From Methanolobus sp. (GTDB taxonomy: Archaea; Halobacteriota; Methanosarcinia; Methanosarcinales; Methanosarcinaceae), in the NCBI GenBank assembly GCA_029762595.1, contig JARVGJ010000012.1, positions 1 to 64,000 on the forward strand: DNA of 64,000 nucleotides, written 5' to 3'. This document shows, piece after piece, positions 28,645-38,074 of the stretch (its first letter is position 1; each line of letters starts with the position of its first letter). The notes beneath the pieces are model-generated. The model saw nothing but the letters and a program-made list of their open reading frames with translations, made no database searches and was not told the origin of the DNA. Both the position numbers and the translations under genes were made by a program.

Positions 28645-29256
28645 TCATTTACCTCTCCTCCCCGCCACCGCAGCGATCAAAGCAAACACCGCAAGCAAGA
28701 TCGTAAATCCAGACGCTGATGCAGAGTCACCATCATCCGATGGAACAATGTCAGAACCCGATGGTTTTTCCGCACCCTCGTAGTATTCATTTGAAATTGT
28801 GACGTAGGCGGCAGTGAAAGTGCCACTTGTAATTGTTTTTGCAGTATCCAAGTCTGTCATTTGGTAGTAAAAGTTAATGGGTGTACTACCTCCGGCCCAT
28901 TCATCGTTGGGCGCCACTGTCCATTCAAATATTCTTGTTTCGTTTGCTTCTATTGTTCCGTGTTTACCTTCTCCCAAACGTGATGTGGGTCCTTCTATTA
29001 TATCAAAATCGTTTTCTTCAATAGAAGTTAACATTACTGAGAGGTAATTCTTTTTATAGCATGTCACTTCAAATCTGAGAGCGAAAGGCTCCCCAATTTT
29101 TAAAAGTGGTTTTGGAGTGACTGGGTTTAGTGAGCCTGTTATCAAAACATCATTATAGTAATAGTCGAGTGTGCCATGTGGACTTTTTGCTGATGCAAAT
29201 GTTGAAAACATTATAATTAAGAATATTGTACAAACAAAAATCATTTTTGAATTCAT
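28645..29256 (-). CDS. Sarcinarray-like secreted protein with C-terminal membrane anchor
   Basis: A 203-aa protein with an N-terminal signal (MIFVCTIFLIIMFSTFASA), a beta-rich domain (KIGEPFALRFEVTCYKKNYLS; DIIEGPTSRLGEGKHG; FEWTVAPNDEWAGGSTPINF) and a C-terminal hydrophobic segment ending in RRGK. The middle resembles the sarcinarray family known from Methanosarcina; the match is from memory and moderate. The C-terminal SGFTILLAVFALIAAVAGRR recalls sortase-type sorting tails such as PGF-CTERM, but the PGF triplet is not exact. GAGGAA lies before the ATG. It starts 9 bases after the 1355-aa gene and is probably translated from the same mRNA. Confidence 0.65.
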   Translation of the reverse strand: MNSKMIFVCTIFLIIMFSTFASAKSPHGTLDYYYNDVLITGSLNPVTPKPLLKIGEPFALRFEVTCYKKNYLSVMLTSIEENDFDIIEGPTSRLGEGKHGTIEANETRIFEWTVAPNDEWAGGSTPINFYYQMTDLDTAKTITSGTFTAAYVTISNEYYEGAEKPSGSDIVPSDDGDSASASGFTILLAVFALIAAVAGRRGK

Positions 29257-29265
29257 ATTATTTCC

Positions 29266-32200
29266 TCAAATTTGTAATTCAAAATTGTCATAGGCAATAG
29301 ACCTTTCATCCCTTTCTCCAACTTTATCCCCAACACCTTTTGGCCCCGGTCCAACTACAGTGGCTGCATATCCAGAAAAACCAAACTTAATTGGCTGATT
29401 TCGACCAACAACAATCAAACTTCCACCAATATCTGTTTTCGTTGGATGAAAAACATATCCATCTTTACGAATGTAAACCTGCGCATCATGCCCGAAATAC
29501 GGATTGAATAAACATTCATTATCATTATCTATTACTTTGAACGTTTTGTACATGCCTTTTACATCATATTCCCACACATTCACGGTACATACCCAGTGCG
29601 GCGGGATTACCGGCAGGCCTGCTGGTACCAGTTTCATCGATCTTTGTAGCCTTTTTTCCATCTGGTCTGCCAGGTTTCCTGTCAGTTTATCTGTGGAGTC
29701 ATCAAGCATTTTCTGCAATTCAGAATTGATGTTCTCAAAGCACTGGTCGATGGTTTCCTGGCAGATATTTACGGCTTCTGAGACCCCATCAGCTATACCT
29801 ATACCAAGGTCTGCTTTGAGGCGGTACAGGGCAACATCCATCTCATTGGAGGATATCGTTGGATTTTCATTTTTTATCTTTTCACTTATAAGGATCATCA
29901 ATTCATCCTGAAGTGTGCCTTCGCCAACCTTGCTTATAAGTTCATCATCGGAAAGATCATTCAGATAAGCTGATGTTATCAGGCGGACATCAGAATTGCT
30001 TATCCACATGCTAAGGACCGGGTCCTTTGCAACTTCATTGGCAAGCATAACAGGAACCTGCTGCCTGATACTTGTACTATATTCATGTGTCATTATTGCC
30101 CGGTTCTGTTCAATTACAGCAGTATCTACTGATATGCCGCCCATGGCAAGTTCTGCACTTCTGGAATCCAGATCCTTCAAAAGTGAATCAATCTCCCCGT
30201 TCATGTCCGAGATACTCTGGCTCATGGACTGCGAGATGGCATCTTTCAGGGGCGCTGAAGCCTCTGAGAGCATTTCTGCAATACTGTCCCCTATCCCTGT
30301 GGAAAAGACACAGACATTCCTTACTCCTAGTGGATATATAGTCAATCCACTGAACTCATCCTCCCACCTATACTGGCCCTGCATGTCAAAATCAGGGTCA
30401 TGGTAGAGATAATCGGGGTACTGGTCAACTACGATGGTCATATTCTCTGTCCAGCTGTACTTGCTGCCGGGAAGACCAACGACCTCCATTGTTTCGATTA
30501 TGCCCATCTGGGCTGCAAGGGCGGTGGATGCCATATCCATGGCGGGATTGTTGAAGAGCACATCTGTGGAGACCTTATTCTTTACAAGACCTAGAATGGA
30601 ATGGCCCTGTTCTCTTGTGAAGGATTCGTCGATGTGGTCAGTGAAGGAATCACCGATATCCTGGTTGCGCTCCCGGAGCTCTTTGAGCAGGCGCTGGTAA
30701 GCCTCGTTCTTTGCGATGGCACGGGCGGCGTCGCTGCTTGTGTTAAACTCCGGGCCGTTCATATATCTGGCCTGTTTTATGAAAGATTCGCGTTTTGTCC
30801 TGTCTGCCATCTCACCGGCAAGATCAAGTGATGCCTCCTGTATCATGCGTGTGGGGTCCCTGCCAAGGTTCTCTCCCAGCAGTGATACTTCCCTTGTGGG
30901 ATTATCGGCATTGATAGCAGTGAACATCTCTTCCATTTCCCCTGCCATTTCCGGCAGGAGCCATTCCGGGATATCGCAATGGACCCTGGTAGGGGGAAGA
31001 AGCGTGCCATTGTTGTAGCTGTAATACTCCTTCTCTATTATGAGCAGTCTGTCACTGACCTGCTCTGCACGGTACTTATCAGCAGCATCGCTGCAGCCAG
31101 GGTCATGCTCAGGTGAACCATTCACAATGACAGTGGATGATCTGTAATCATTCGAACTTCCTGGATCATATGTATCATCAAGGCCAGAATAACCGCCCGA
31201 TGGCAGGTACTGGTGATAGACTATACTCATATCCTCCGTCTCGTTCCTGGAGTGGATGATGGTTCCACTGTCCACAAGCGGATATCCCCTCAGTGAACCG
31301 GAGGAGTCTCCTGAGAAGAAGTTCCAGTGACCTGCGCCTTCTGCAGAAGCTGTATAGGTCTTAAAAGACCAGTGATAGTTGTAGGATATATCCCATCTTG
31401 TCTTTACCTTGAACCTTACATTATATGTTACCTTCCAGTCAAAGCTGCGGTCCTCACGGAGCAGGTAATCATCCACACGTTGTAAATCCCGTATCCTGTC
31501 ATTGCCCAGGTAATCATAGCTGACATCCACGCTTTCAATTGTGATATCAGTGGATATATGATCCACATCAACACCCGTGAAATACCATCTTTTTGAGGAT
31601 GCATCCACACCGGCAATGTGGTCTACTTCAAGAATGCCATTGAACTCATGATCCTCTCCCAGGGCACAGGTATGTGAGAAAGAGACCGGGTGATAACTTG
31701 TCCATTCAATGTTCTTCTTATTCTTTGATGATGCTCTCTCATATGAGATCGGACCACAGCTTGCAGGACCTGTAATCAATCCATAAGGTACGGCCTCCCT
31801 GAAACCATCCCTGAGGACCTGTCCCTGTATCGTGGCGCTGTAAACCTCCCGGGTCACATCATGCAGCAGGTCCGGCTCATTCTTACTCCATACGTTATCG
31901 TTGTAGACCCAGTTGCTGTATACCTCATTGGTGAAATTGGAAACCGAGATCACTATCTTTGAGCTCTCTGCGACCTCCTCTATGGAGGTATTGGCATCTT
32001 TCATAGACTCACCGATGCCTTCATGGACACTGATATTGAACGTACCCTCACCTGCAAGACGGTCGTATGTACTGCTAAGGTTCCTCTTTTTTTCCTCCTC
32101 ATAAGTGGAAGTGTCCCTGCTGATGTCATTGTACAGCACCTTGCTGTTGTAATAGCTGGTGTATGTCAGGGCCCAGGGGTCCACTGAGTCAAATACCCTT

Positions 32201-33333
32201 TTCTGTGCATATAGTGAGCCTGCATTCACAGAAGCGGTCAGAGCAGGCCCGGTGACGATATTAAGTGGCCCGCTAAGGTAGTGTTGCCAGGGGCCGTATG
32301 TAAATGTCCTGATATTGGTGGCACCCAGCACAATATCTGAGGTCACACCAGCACTAAGCTCTTTCTCATACTCATTAACCAGTTGCTCCAGAAGCGGCTG
32401 CCGGGATGTGATGAGTGCAGTCACATCCATGGAAGCACTCTTTGAGCTTCCAGTTGTGAGGTCTACAAGTGTATAATTGAGGTTTTTCACAGTCATAGTA
32501 TAGTATATCGGGTACTCGGGAGCCGGAGTGGATCTGGCAAGCTCCCTTACAAGGGTTCCGTTGATCTTATCGATCCTTATCTGTGAAGGGTCAACAGCCG
32601 GCTCCACATTGATGGCATATTTATTGAAAGTATGCTGGTTTGCCTGGTAATTGGTCCTCAGGTAATCATTGAAGTATTGAGCTGTGATATCCTTCAGGGG
32701 ACTGCTGCCCACATGGACCCAGTCCACTGCCTTTGTCTCATTATCGTATTCAAGGATAAGATAGGTGTAACCATACTCCGCGTTTTGCGGAATAGTTATT
32801 TCTTCCTCAAAAGCACATCTGCTCCAGAATGAATGCAGTTCATCGTAGGTCATTGTCTGGTAAACGACACCTGAATCACTCCTTACAACCAGTGTCCGTG
32901 GCTTTTCTGAAAAAACACATGATATTGCTTTAGAAATGTCTGCAGGAAGTATTACAGATACCTTCAAAGTTTTCCCGGGTTCAACATTGCGGTCACTCGC
33001 TGCAACCGAAAAGCCATCAAGGTTCACTATCTGGCCCGAATGTTCTTCGGGCACTATTACGGGATGTTCACCCTGCCATGCCATTGCCTGCATGCCAGCA
33101 TAATTCAGACAGCGTGAAAGGTCTGCTGATGCCATGTTGACAGCTGTCCTTTCAACGTCATTGGTATCGGTGTTGTAGATCACCTCTGCAAGCTCATAGT
33201 CCATCTTTGTGAGGTAAACGGAAGCAAATACCGAAAACATGAGAATGAACACCCCTATGACTGCAAAAGGTATGTAAGCCTTTTCATCACGGTAAAAGCT
33301 GTGTTTTTTGTATGATGTATCCTGCTTATTCAT
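29266..33333 (-). CDS. Large anchored surface protein with a TadG-like N-terminus
   Basis: A 1355-aa protein. The N-terminus has FYRDEKAYIPFAVIGVFILMF then ASVYLTKM, a charged residue pair just before a single hydrophobic helix, as in TadE/TadG pseudopilins and related archaeal proteins. The remainder is a predicted extracellular domain with many acidic and Asn-rich stretches and long helical parts near 810-960 and 1040-1250; no enzymatic motif is seen. A DUF7286-like family is possible. Pairing with the sarcinarray-like gene and the distant pilus operon suggests a secreted structural protein; this is inference. Confidence 0.65.
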   Translation of the reverse strand: MNKQDTSYKKHSFYRDEKAYIPFAVIGVFILMFSVFASVYLTKMDYELAEVIYNTDTNDVERTAVNMASADLSRCLNYAGMQAMAWQGEHPVIVPEEHSGQIVNLDGFSVAASDRNVEPGKTLKVSVILPADISKAISCVFSEKPRTLVVRSDSGVVYQTMTYDELHSFWSRCAFEEEITIPQNAEYGYTYLILEYDNETKAVDWVHVGSSPLKDITAQYFNDYLRTNYQANQHTFNKYAINVEPAVDPSQIRIDKINGTLVRELARSTPAPEYPIYYTMTVKNLNYTLVDLTTGSSKSASMDVTALITSRQPLLEQLVNEYEKELSAGVTSDIVLGATNIRTFTYGPWQHYLSGPLNIVTGPALTASVNAGSLYAQKRVFDSVDPWALTYTSYYNSKVLYNDISRDTSTYEEEKKRNLSSTYDRLAGEGTFNISVHEGIGESMKDANTSIEEVAESSKIVISVSNFTNEVYSNWVYNDNVWSKNEPDLLHDVTREVYSATIQGQVLRDGFREAVPYGLITGPASCGPISYERASSKNKKNIEWTSYHPVSFSHTCALGEDHEFNGILEVDHIAGVDASSKRWYFTGVDVDHISTDITIESVDVSYDYLGNDRIRDLQRVDDYLLREDRSFDWKVTYNVRFKVKTRWDISYNYHWSFKTYTASAEGAGHWNFFSGDSSGSLRGYPLVDSGTIIHSRNETEDMSIVYHQYLPSGGYSGLDDTYDPGSSNDYRSSTVIVNGSPEHDPGCSDAADKYRAEQVSDRLLIIEKEYYSYNNGTLLPPTRVHCDIPEWLLPEMAGEMEEMFTAINADNPTREVSLLGENLGRDPTRMIQEASLDLAGEMADRTKRESFIKQARYMNGPEFNTSSDAARAIAKNEAYQRLLKELRERNQDIGDSFTDHIDESFTREQGHSILGLVKNKVSTDVLFNNPAMDMASTALAAQMGIIETMEVVGLPGSKYSWTENMTIVVDQYPDYLYHDPDFDMQGQYRWEDEFSGLTIYPLGVRNVCVFSTGIGDSIAEMLSEASAPLKDAISQSMSQSISDMNGEIDSLLKDLDSRSAELAMGGISVDTAVIEQNRAIMTHEYSTSIRQQVPVMLANEVAKDPVLSMWISNSDVRLITSAYLNDLSDDELISKVGEGTLQDELMILISEKIKNENPTISSNEMDVALYRLKADLGIGIADGVSEAVNICQETIDQCFENINSELQKMLDDSTDKLTGNLADQMEKRLQRSMKLVPAGLPVIPPHWVCTVNVWEYDVKGMYKTFKVIDNDNECLFNPYFGHDAQVYIRKDGYVFHPTKTDIGGSLIVVGRNQPIKFGFSGYAATVVGPGPKGVGDKVGERDERSIAYDNFELQI

Positions 33334-33369
33334 GGTTTCGGGAGTTCTTTGTTTTGCGTTTGTATGTCA

Positions 33370-33388
33370 TGCTTTGCAGAGCAAAGCA
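33370..33388. repeat. Perfect palindrome TGCTTTGC-AGA-GCAAAGCA
   Basis: Eight-base perfect arms separated by 3 bases, about 37 bases upstream of the 1355-aa gene's start codon. It could act as an operator or a hairpin in the leader; nothing more can be said. Confidence 0.6.
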
Positions 33389-33616
33389 GGTCTGTTGTAT
33401 ATTTAAACTTTATCATTTTGTTCTATTTTGACTAAAAAAATATAATGAACACTAGATATTCATTTATATGGGAGTATAATGATTGAATATGGAAGCACAT
33501 TATATTTTCAGATATTAGCAATGTTACTTCAGTTTTCATTTTTCGATTTCACATATCCTTTTTTATTCATACCTGGATACGTATCTTCATTTTTACTCCA
33601 ATTCATCAACCAATTT

Positions 33617-33644
33617 TAATTGTAATTGTAATTGTAATTGTAAT
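33617..33644. repeat. TAATTG hexanucleotide repeat
   Basis: Four full TAATTG units and a partial fifth (TAAT) in the non-coding region between the two surface operons. Length variation here could alter spacing of promoter elements, but no such effect is known. Confidence 0.85.
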
Positions 33645-33809
33645 CAAAAAACACTTATATGCAAAAAAGCAGAATTCCAAGCAAAATTATATTTATTTAC
33701 TATTATTTTATAACTGTGAATACAATCGAAGCATTCAAATAGTTGCACAGTATAATTATAAATTATAATTTTATTATATTATGCAGTATTGAATCTTAGA
33801 GGACAGTTC

Positions 33810-34553
33810 ATGAGAATAAAAACAGGTGTCGAAGGTTTTGACGAGCTGGTGCAGGGAGGATTGCTTGCAGAACGTGTATATCTGGTAAGCGGTCCCCCGG
33901 GTAGTGGCAAAACAACTTTTTGTGTTCAATACCTGGCACACGGTGCAGCTCTTGGAGAAGTGGGGCTTTATCTGACCTTACTTGAAAGCCCGCAGAATAT
34001 CATTGACGATATGTCTAACTATTCAATGAATGTCGTCACTCTCATTAAGATGAAGAAGTTGCTTTTTGCAGACCTTGGTCCCAGAATGGAATACGGGTAC
34101 ATGGATGAGATGAGCGAATACATAACTCCGGACTATGAGGTCTCATCATCTGTCGGAGAGCGTGAAGCGCCTTCTCCTGCAATGGTATTCAGGGAGATAG
34201 CTGCCTATGTGGCTGAGTATGATGTCAAAAGGCTGGTCATCGACTCTGTCTCTGCTATACGGTTCACCTCAAGGGACCAGTCTCTCCAGGAAAAAGAAAT
34301 GAGCCGTTTCATAAGGAATCTTAAGAAACTTGGATGCACAACTATACTAATATCCGAAATGACAGATCCCAGTGCCTACTCTACAGAACAGTTTGCATCT
34401 CACGGTGTGGTTTTTATGCATAACTTCCTCTACGACAGAACCATGACCCGGGCTTTACAGGTGATTAAAATGAGAGGTACAAAGCATGATTGCAATATGC
34501 GTACAGTCAATTTCAGTGATAGAGGGCTTGTTGTCAGTGATCTTCTTGAATGA
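33810..34553 (+). CDS. KaiC-like RecA-superfamily ATPase
   Basis: A 248-aa single-domain ATPase. Walker A is GPPGSGKTTFC near residue 28, preceded by GVEGFDELVQGGL, the KaiC-domain signature; Walker B is RLVIDSVSAI near 145. KaiC-like ATPases in archaea often act as regulators or signal relays. It is not ArlH, since the gene context is not an archaellum operon and Walker B is intact. The ATG at 33810 is chosen over a TTG at 33789 because AGAGGA precedes it. It heads a four-gene operon with an unknown 168-aa protein 12 bases downstream and two surface proteins. Confidence 0.85.
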   Translation: MRIKTGVEGFDELVQGGLLAERVYLVSGPPGSGKTTFCVQYLAHGAALGEVGLYLTLLESPQNIIDDMSNYSMNVVTLIKMKKLLFADLGPRMEYGYMDEMSEYITPDYEVSSSVGEREAPSPAMVFREIAAYVAEYDVKRLVIDSVSAIRFTSRDQSLQEKEMSRFIRNLKKLGCTTILISEMTDPSAYSTEQFASHGVVFMHNFLYDRTMTRALQVIKMRGTKHDCNMRTVNFSDRGLVVSDLLE

Positions 34554-34565
34554 TGGTGTTCCTGG

Positions 34566-35072
34566 ATGGTAAGGTTTTTCACAAAAAAGGAAAAAAAGGC
34601 GCAACTTACGGACGCAGAGGTAGCGGAGCTCTCAAAAAAAGCCTACGATCTTGGATTTGAAGTAGGTTATCATAAACATTCAGAGCTTGGATGGGTCAGT
34701 GAGCACTATTCATTGTTAGAGGACCTTGCAAAAGAAGCCGGATTTGACAAGCTTGTCAAAGAGAAATACACCAAAGGCAAACTGGATGGTGTAAAGGCCA
34801 AAGAAAGAGACATGCACGCCGGCCTCTCTAAAAAAGAAGCTGAAAAGCAACGTAAGGACTCAAAAGGTGACTATGGTGCTTTGATATTGCCTGGAATGTC
34901 TCAAAAGCCTATTGAATCCGGATATGGGAGTTCGCTGGTAAGTGATGATAGTATTGCAGGTATGATTCTACAGCCTTCGTTTATGAACCTTCCCGAATCA
35001 ACTTCGCGTACAAAGGTCATTGACAGGCCTTCTCAGTTAAAGGGGTTTAAACCTCTATCTCCAAAAAAATAA
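34566..35072 (+). CDS. Lysine-rich cytoplasmic protein of unknown function
   Basis: A 168-aa hydrophilic protein with no signal or membrane segment. The N-terminal half is helical and highly charged (TKKEKKAQLTDAEVAELSKK; GYHKHSELGWVSEHYSLLED), while the last 60 residues look disordered and basic. It starts 12 bases after the KaiC-like ATPase and is followed 32 bases later by a surface protein. The tight pairing suggests it works with the ATPase, perhaps as its partner. No family was recognised. Confidence 0.7.
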   Translation: MVRFFTKKEKKAQLTDAEVAELSKKAYDLGFEVGYHKHSELGWVSEHYSLLEDLAKEAGFDKLVKEKYTKGKLDGVKAKERDMHAGLSKKEAEKQRKDSKGDYGALILPGMSQKPIESGYGSSLVSDDSIAGMILQPSFMNLPESTSRTKVIDRPSQLKGFKPLSPKK

Positions 35073-35104
35073 CTAATTAAAATATATTTAAGTCAGGGAT
35101 AGCT

Positions 35105-36712
35105 ATGGGAAATAAAAAACTTTTCTCTTTGTTACTGGTAATTTCTGTTTTGTTCGTCTCGTCTGCAACAGCCTATACCCTTGATGATGTTGAATGGAGC
35201 GAGAGTAAATCTGCAAGTGGTACCCTTCAGTGGGGCAATACGTTAAAATCCGGTGAATACACCGTAAAAGTGGAAGATTTCAACAAAGATGGTTTTGTAA
35301 GCATAGGTGTATATCGTGCCGGTCAATTGGAAAAGAAATCCCCTCTGCGTGCAGGAGAAGGTTTTGAATTCCGTGATGCTGACAAGGGAGATGACCTCCG
35401 GGTATTTGTAAAAACCGTAAAACTCAACATAGATAGCTGGTCAGGCAATATGGTCGATCCGACTGCTGTTGTTGAAGTATATGAGCGTGGTCTTCCTGAA
35501 ATGGATATTGTTATCAAGACAGACAAAGATACTTACGATCCCCGGCCAAATGCCTATCAGCAAATAGTTACTACGATAGATGTGAAAAACAAAGGCGATG
35601 CCGAAGCGTTGAATATGGATCTGGAGATAGATGTGGACGGGATGGAGCTGGCTGAGGGCAAACTGACACATCGTTTCAGCTCTGTTGAAAAGAACAAGGC
35701 AATGGACACTATCACATTAAAACTTAAGATTCCTCACTACTGGGAAGAGACCAATGTGAACATCAAGGTCACAACAAACTCTAAGGACATCAACGGTGAG
35801 ATCCACGAAGATACCAAGACCAAGACTTTAAAAATAAAACCTGCAGTTGAGCTCATTGTTACAAAAACGGTTACCCCGGAAATATATATGGATGGAAAGG
35901 CACATGTTTCTGTCAGTATCTGGAACAATGGTATCTACAGTGTAAGCTCTGTAAAACTCAGTAATACTGTCACAAGCGACCTTGAACTACAGGACAATGT
36001 AGGCAACGATGTTACACTTTCTTTCACACCCCGGGAAACAAAAGCAAAAGTCTTTGAATACACTTTAAAACCCACAAAGACAGGCACATTCACTATTCCG
36101 GCTGCTGTAGCTACTTTCACAGGTCCTGATGGCAAGCAGTATACTTCTAAGTCAGATGCACCCAAGATCAAGATAGACGGTCCGGATATCGTTCTCAGCA
36201 AAAAGCTCAGTCCTGATGCCGTAAACCCCGGTGATGATGTGACTGTGAGGGTCAATGTGAAGAATCAGGGTACAAGAGATGCCAGTGTTACTACAAGTGA
36301 TGTCATTCCTGAAGGCGCTATCTATGTAAGCGGTGACCTGGGATTTCATGATGTGGTGAAAAAAAGTAAAGCCCATTCCTATTCCTATGTTATCAGGGTT
36401 GAGGAGATAGGGGAGCTAAGACTTCCGGAAACAACTGCATCATTTATCGACTTTGAAGGATTTAAAGGTGAAAAGATCTCCAATATTGCAACAGTAACTG
36501 TGCTTGACCCGTCGTCAACATCCAGCAACCCTGCAGGGAGCTCTTCTTCAGACAGCAGTATTTCAGGCAATCCAGCTCAAAGTGGTTCAAGCGGAGTTTC
36601 ATATGAGGATAATATTATAGACGACAAGGTACAACCAGGATTTGAAGCAAGTCTGATGGTTATTGCGTTATTAAGTGTTTATCTCTTATCCAGGCGCAGG
36701 GAAAGGTCATAA
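35105..36712 (+). CDS. Surface protein with PGF-CTERM sorting signal and repeat domains
   Basis: A 535-aa exported protein. The signal peptide is KKLFSLLLVISVLFVSSATA. A beta-rich N-terminal domain (DDVEWSESKSASGTLQWGN) precedes several repeats like CARDB/DUF11 (TTIDVKNKGDAEALNMDLEI; VTVRVNVKNQGTRDASV). A Ser-rich linker leads to the C-terminal tripartite tail VQPGFEASLMVIALLSVYLL then SRRRERS, a clear PGF-CTERM signal, which an archaeosortase would process and link to lipid. AGGGAT is upstream of the ATG. The paralogue that follows lacks the sorting tail. Confidence 0.85.
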   Translation: MGNKKLFSLLLVISVLFVSSATAYTLDDVEWSESKSASGTLQWGNTLKSGEYTVKVEDFNKDGFVSIGVYRAGQLEKKSPLRAGEGFEFRDADKGDDLRVFVKTVKLNIDSWSGNMVDPTAVVEVYERGLPEMDIVIKTDKDTYDPRPNAYQQIVTTIDVKNKGDAEALNMDLEIDVDGMELAEGKLTHRFSSVEKNKAMDTITLKLKIPHYWEETNVNIKVTTNSKDINGEIHEDTKTKTLKIKPAVELIVTKTVTPEIYMDGKAHVSVSIWNNGIYSVSSVKLSNTVTSDLELQDNVGNDVTLSFTPRETKAKVFEYTLKPTKTGTFTIPAAVATFTGPDGKQYTSKSDAPKIKIDGPDIVLSKKLSPDAVNPGDDVTVRVNVKNQGTRDASVTTSDVIPEGAIYVSGDLGFHDVVKKSKAHSYSYVIRVEEIGELRLPETTASFIDFEGFKGEKISNIATVTVLDPSSTSSNPAGSSSSDSSISGNPAQSGSSGVSYEDNIIDDKVQPGFEASLMVIALLSVYLLSRRRERS

Positions 36713-36716
36713 CTCC

Positions 36717-38009
36717 ATGAGGCTGCCAATAGTTTTCTTCATTGGGCTGGTCTTGCTATTGGCAAATACCTGTAATATTGCAGATGCACGATCAGATAAT
36801 GTGGAATGGCTTGAAGCAAAGGAGTATACCCTCTATTGGGGGGATGAGATCAACCACAGCGGATACCTGATAAAAGCTGTGGACTTTTCTCCTGCAAAGC
36901 CAAAAGATACAGATAATGATTATGTGATGCTTTCTATATCAAGCATCTATCATGATTCATGGGGCGCCATACTTGCCAATAATACAGCTACAGCTATACC
37001 CAATAATACTGTTTTTGACAACAGGTTAAATATAACCGCCCTTGAGATAGTTACCGGGAATAATATCCCATCTCCTTATACTACAATAAATGTGGCCGTA
37101 TCCAATTCAACAGAAATCCCACCTGTGGTACTATCGTGGATGGATTCAGCATTTGAACTTAAAGAGCAAAGCAGTAACGAGATCTATATTGATGAGAGGG
37201 CCTATTTTAACCTGAAGTTGACAAACCTGAACACAATCCCAATGCCCTCCGTAACTATCAGTAAGGAACTTCCAAAGGATCTGGTATTTGACCCGGATTC
37301 GGATTCAAGATGGGAACTTTCATTCCCTCCTCATGGTAAAAAGACCCTGGAATTCTCAATGAAGGCTTTAAAGCCTGGAACCTATGAGCTCAACGGAACC
37401 CTGATCACGGTTGAACATGATGGCAGGACTTATTCCAAAGAGCTTAATGCAAGCACCCTTGTGGTCCATGGTCCTTACATAAATGTGAGCAAATCATTAT
37501 CTTCTGACAATGTTGAACTTAATGGCGAGGTCAATATAACCCTGGAAATAACAAATGAAGGGGACAGGGCAGCCCATGTCAAGATAAGCGATCAGCTTCC
37601 GGCAGGTGCTGTCCTCCTCTTTGGTGAAAATGCTGCAAGCAGGGTACTTCATGCAGATGAGAGTATCTCGATTATCTATTCTATACGCATGGGTAAGGCA
37701 GGGGAAATCGTTGTACCTGCAAGCAGGGCAAGATTCGTTGATTCCAAGGGATATGAAGGCACTGTCCATTCCGGAAAGACATTGATACACGTACGTGATC
37801 CCTTTGATACAAAGAATGAAGACGGGTTCGATGAAGATCTTTATTCTCATTATTCTTATGAAGATCATAATGACACATATACCGAAGATCTCCCAGAGCC
37901 TGTGTCAGATGCCTCTGAAAAACAAGATCATGGTAGATTACAGTTCTTACATGACATCCTTGGTTCGATAACAGGCTTCCTGAAGGATACGAAAGACAAA
38001 ATACTATGA
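36717..38009 (+). CDS. Secreted paralogue of the PGF-CTERM protein, without the sorting tail
   Basis: A 430-aa protein with a signal (LPIVFFIGLVLLLANTCNIADA). The N-terminal block DNVEWLEAKEYTLYWGDEIN parallels the upstream protein's DDVEWSESKSASGTLQWGN, and the CARDB-like repeat VNITLEITNEGDRAAHVKIS also recurs. It ends LGSITGFLKDTKDKIL, with no PGF tripartite tail, so it is probably released or held by other contacts. ATG 36717 lies 4 bases after the previous stop and AGGT sits about 9 bases upstream. The in-frame start at 36675 overlaps the previous gene and lacks support. Confidence 0.78.
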   Translation: MRLPIVFFIGLVLLLANTCNIADARSDNVEWLEAKEYTLYWGDEINHSGYLIKAVDFSPAKPKDTDNDYVMLSISSIYHDSWGAILANNTATAIPNNTVFDNRLNITALEIVTGNNIPSPYTTINVAVSNSTEIPPVVLSWMDSAFELKEQSSNEIYIDERAYFNLKLTNLNTIPMPSVTISKELPKDLVFDPDSDSRWELSFPPHGKKTLEFSMKALKPGTYELNGTLITVEHDGRTYSKELNASTLVVHGPYINVSKSLSSDNVELNGEVNITLEITNEGDRAAHVKISDQLPAGAVLLFGENAASRVLHADESISIIYSIRMGKAGEIVVPASRARFVDSKGYEGTVHSGKTLIHVRDPFDTKNEDGFDEDLYSHYSYEDHNDTYTEDLPEPVSDASEKQDHGRLQFLHDILGSITGFLKDTKDKIL

Positions 38010-38074
38010 ATGTTAATCTTATCTATTAATGCAATATTCTTTGTTTCACTTAAAATAACAGATAGGATGTTACA

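Larger units (their letters stand above)
33334..33809. other. AT-rich intergenic promoter region between divergent surface operons
   Basis: This stretch of about 475 bases has no gene. It holds an 8-bp palindrome near the minus-strand gene, a run of TAATTG repeats, and several TATA-like sequences (for example TATAATTATAAATTATAATTT at its right end) that could serve the KaiC-like operon. No other feature stands out. Confidence 0.6.

Noticed and set aside
33810-34553. ArlH identity for the KaiC-like ATPase
   Set aside because: Walker B (VIDSVSAI) is intact, the family signature is KaiC-like and there is no archaellum gene near it.
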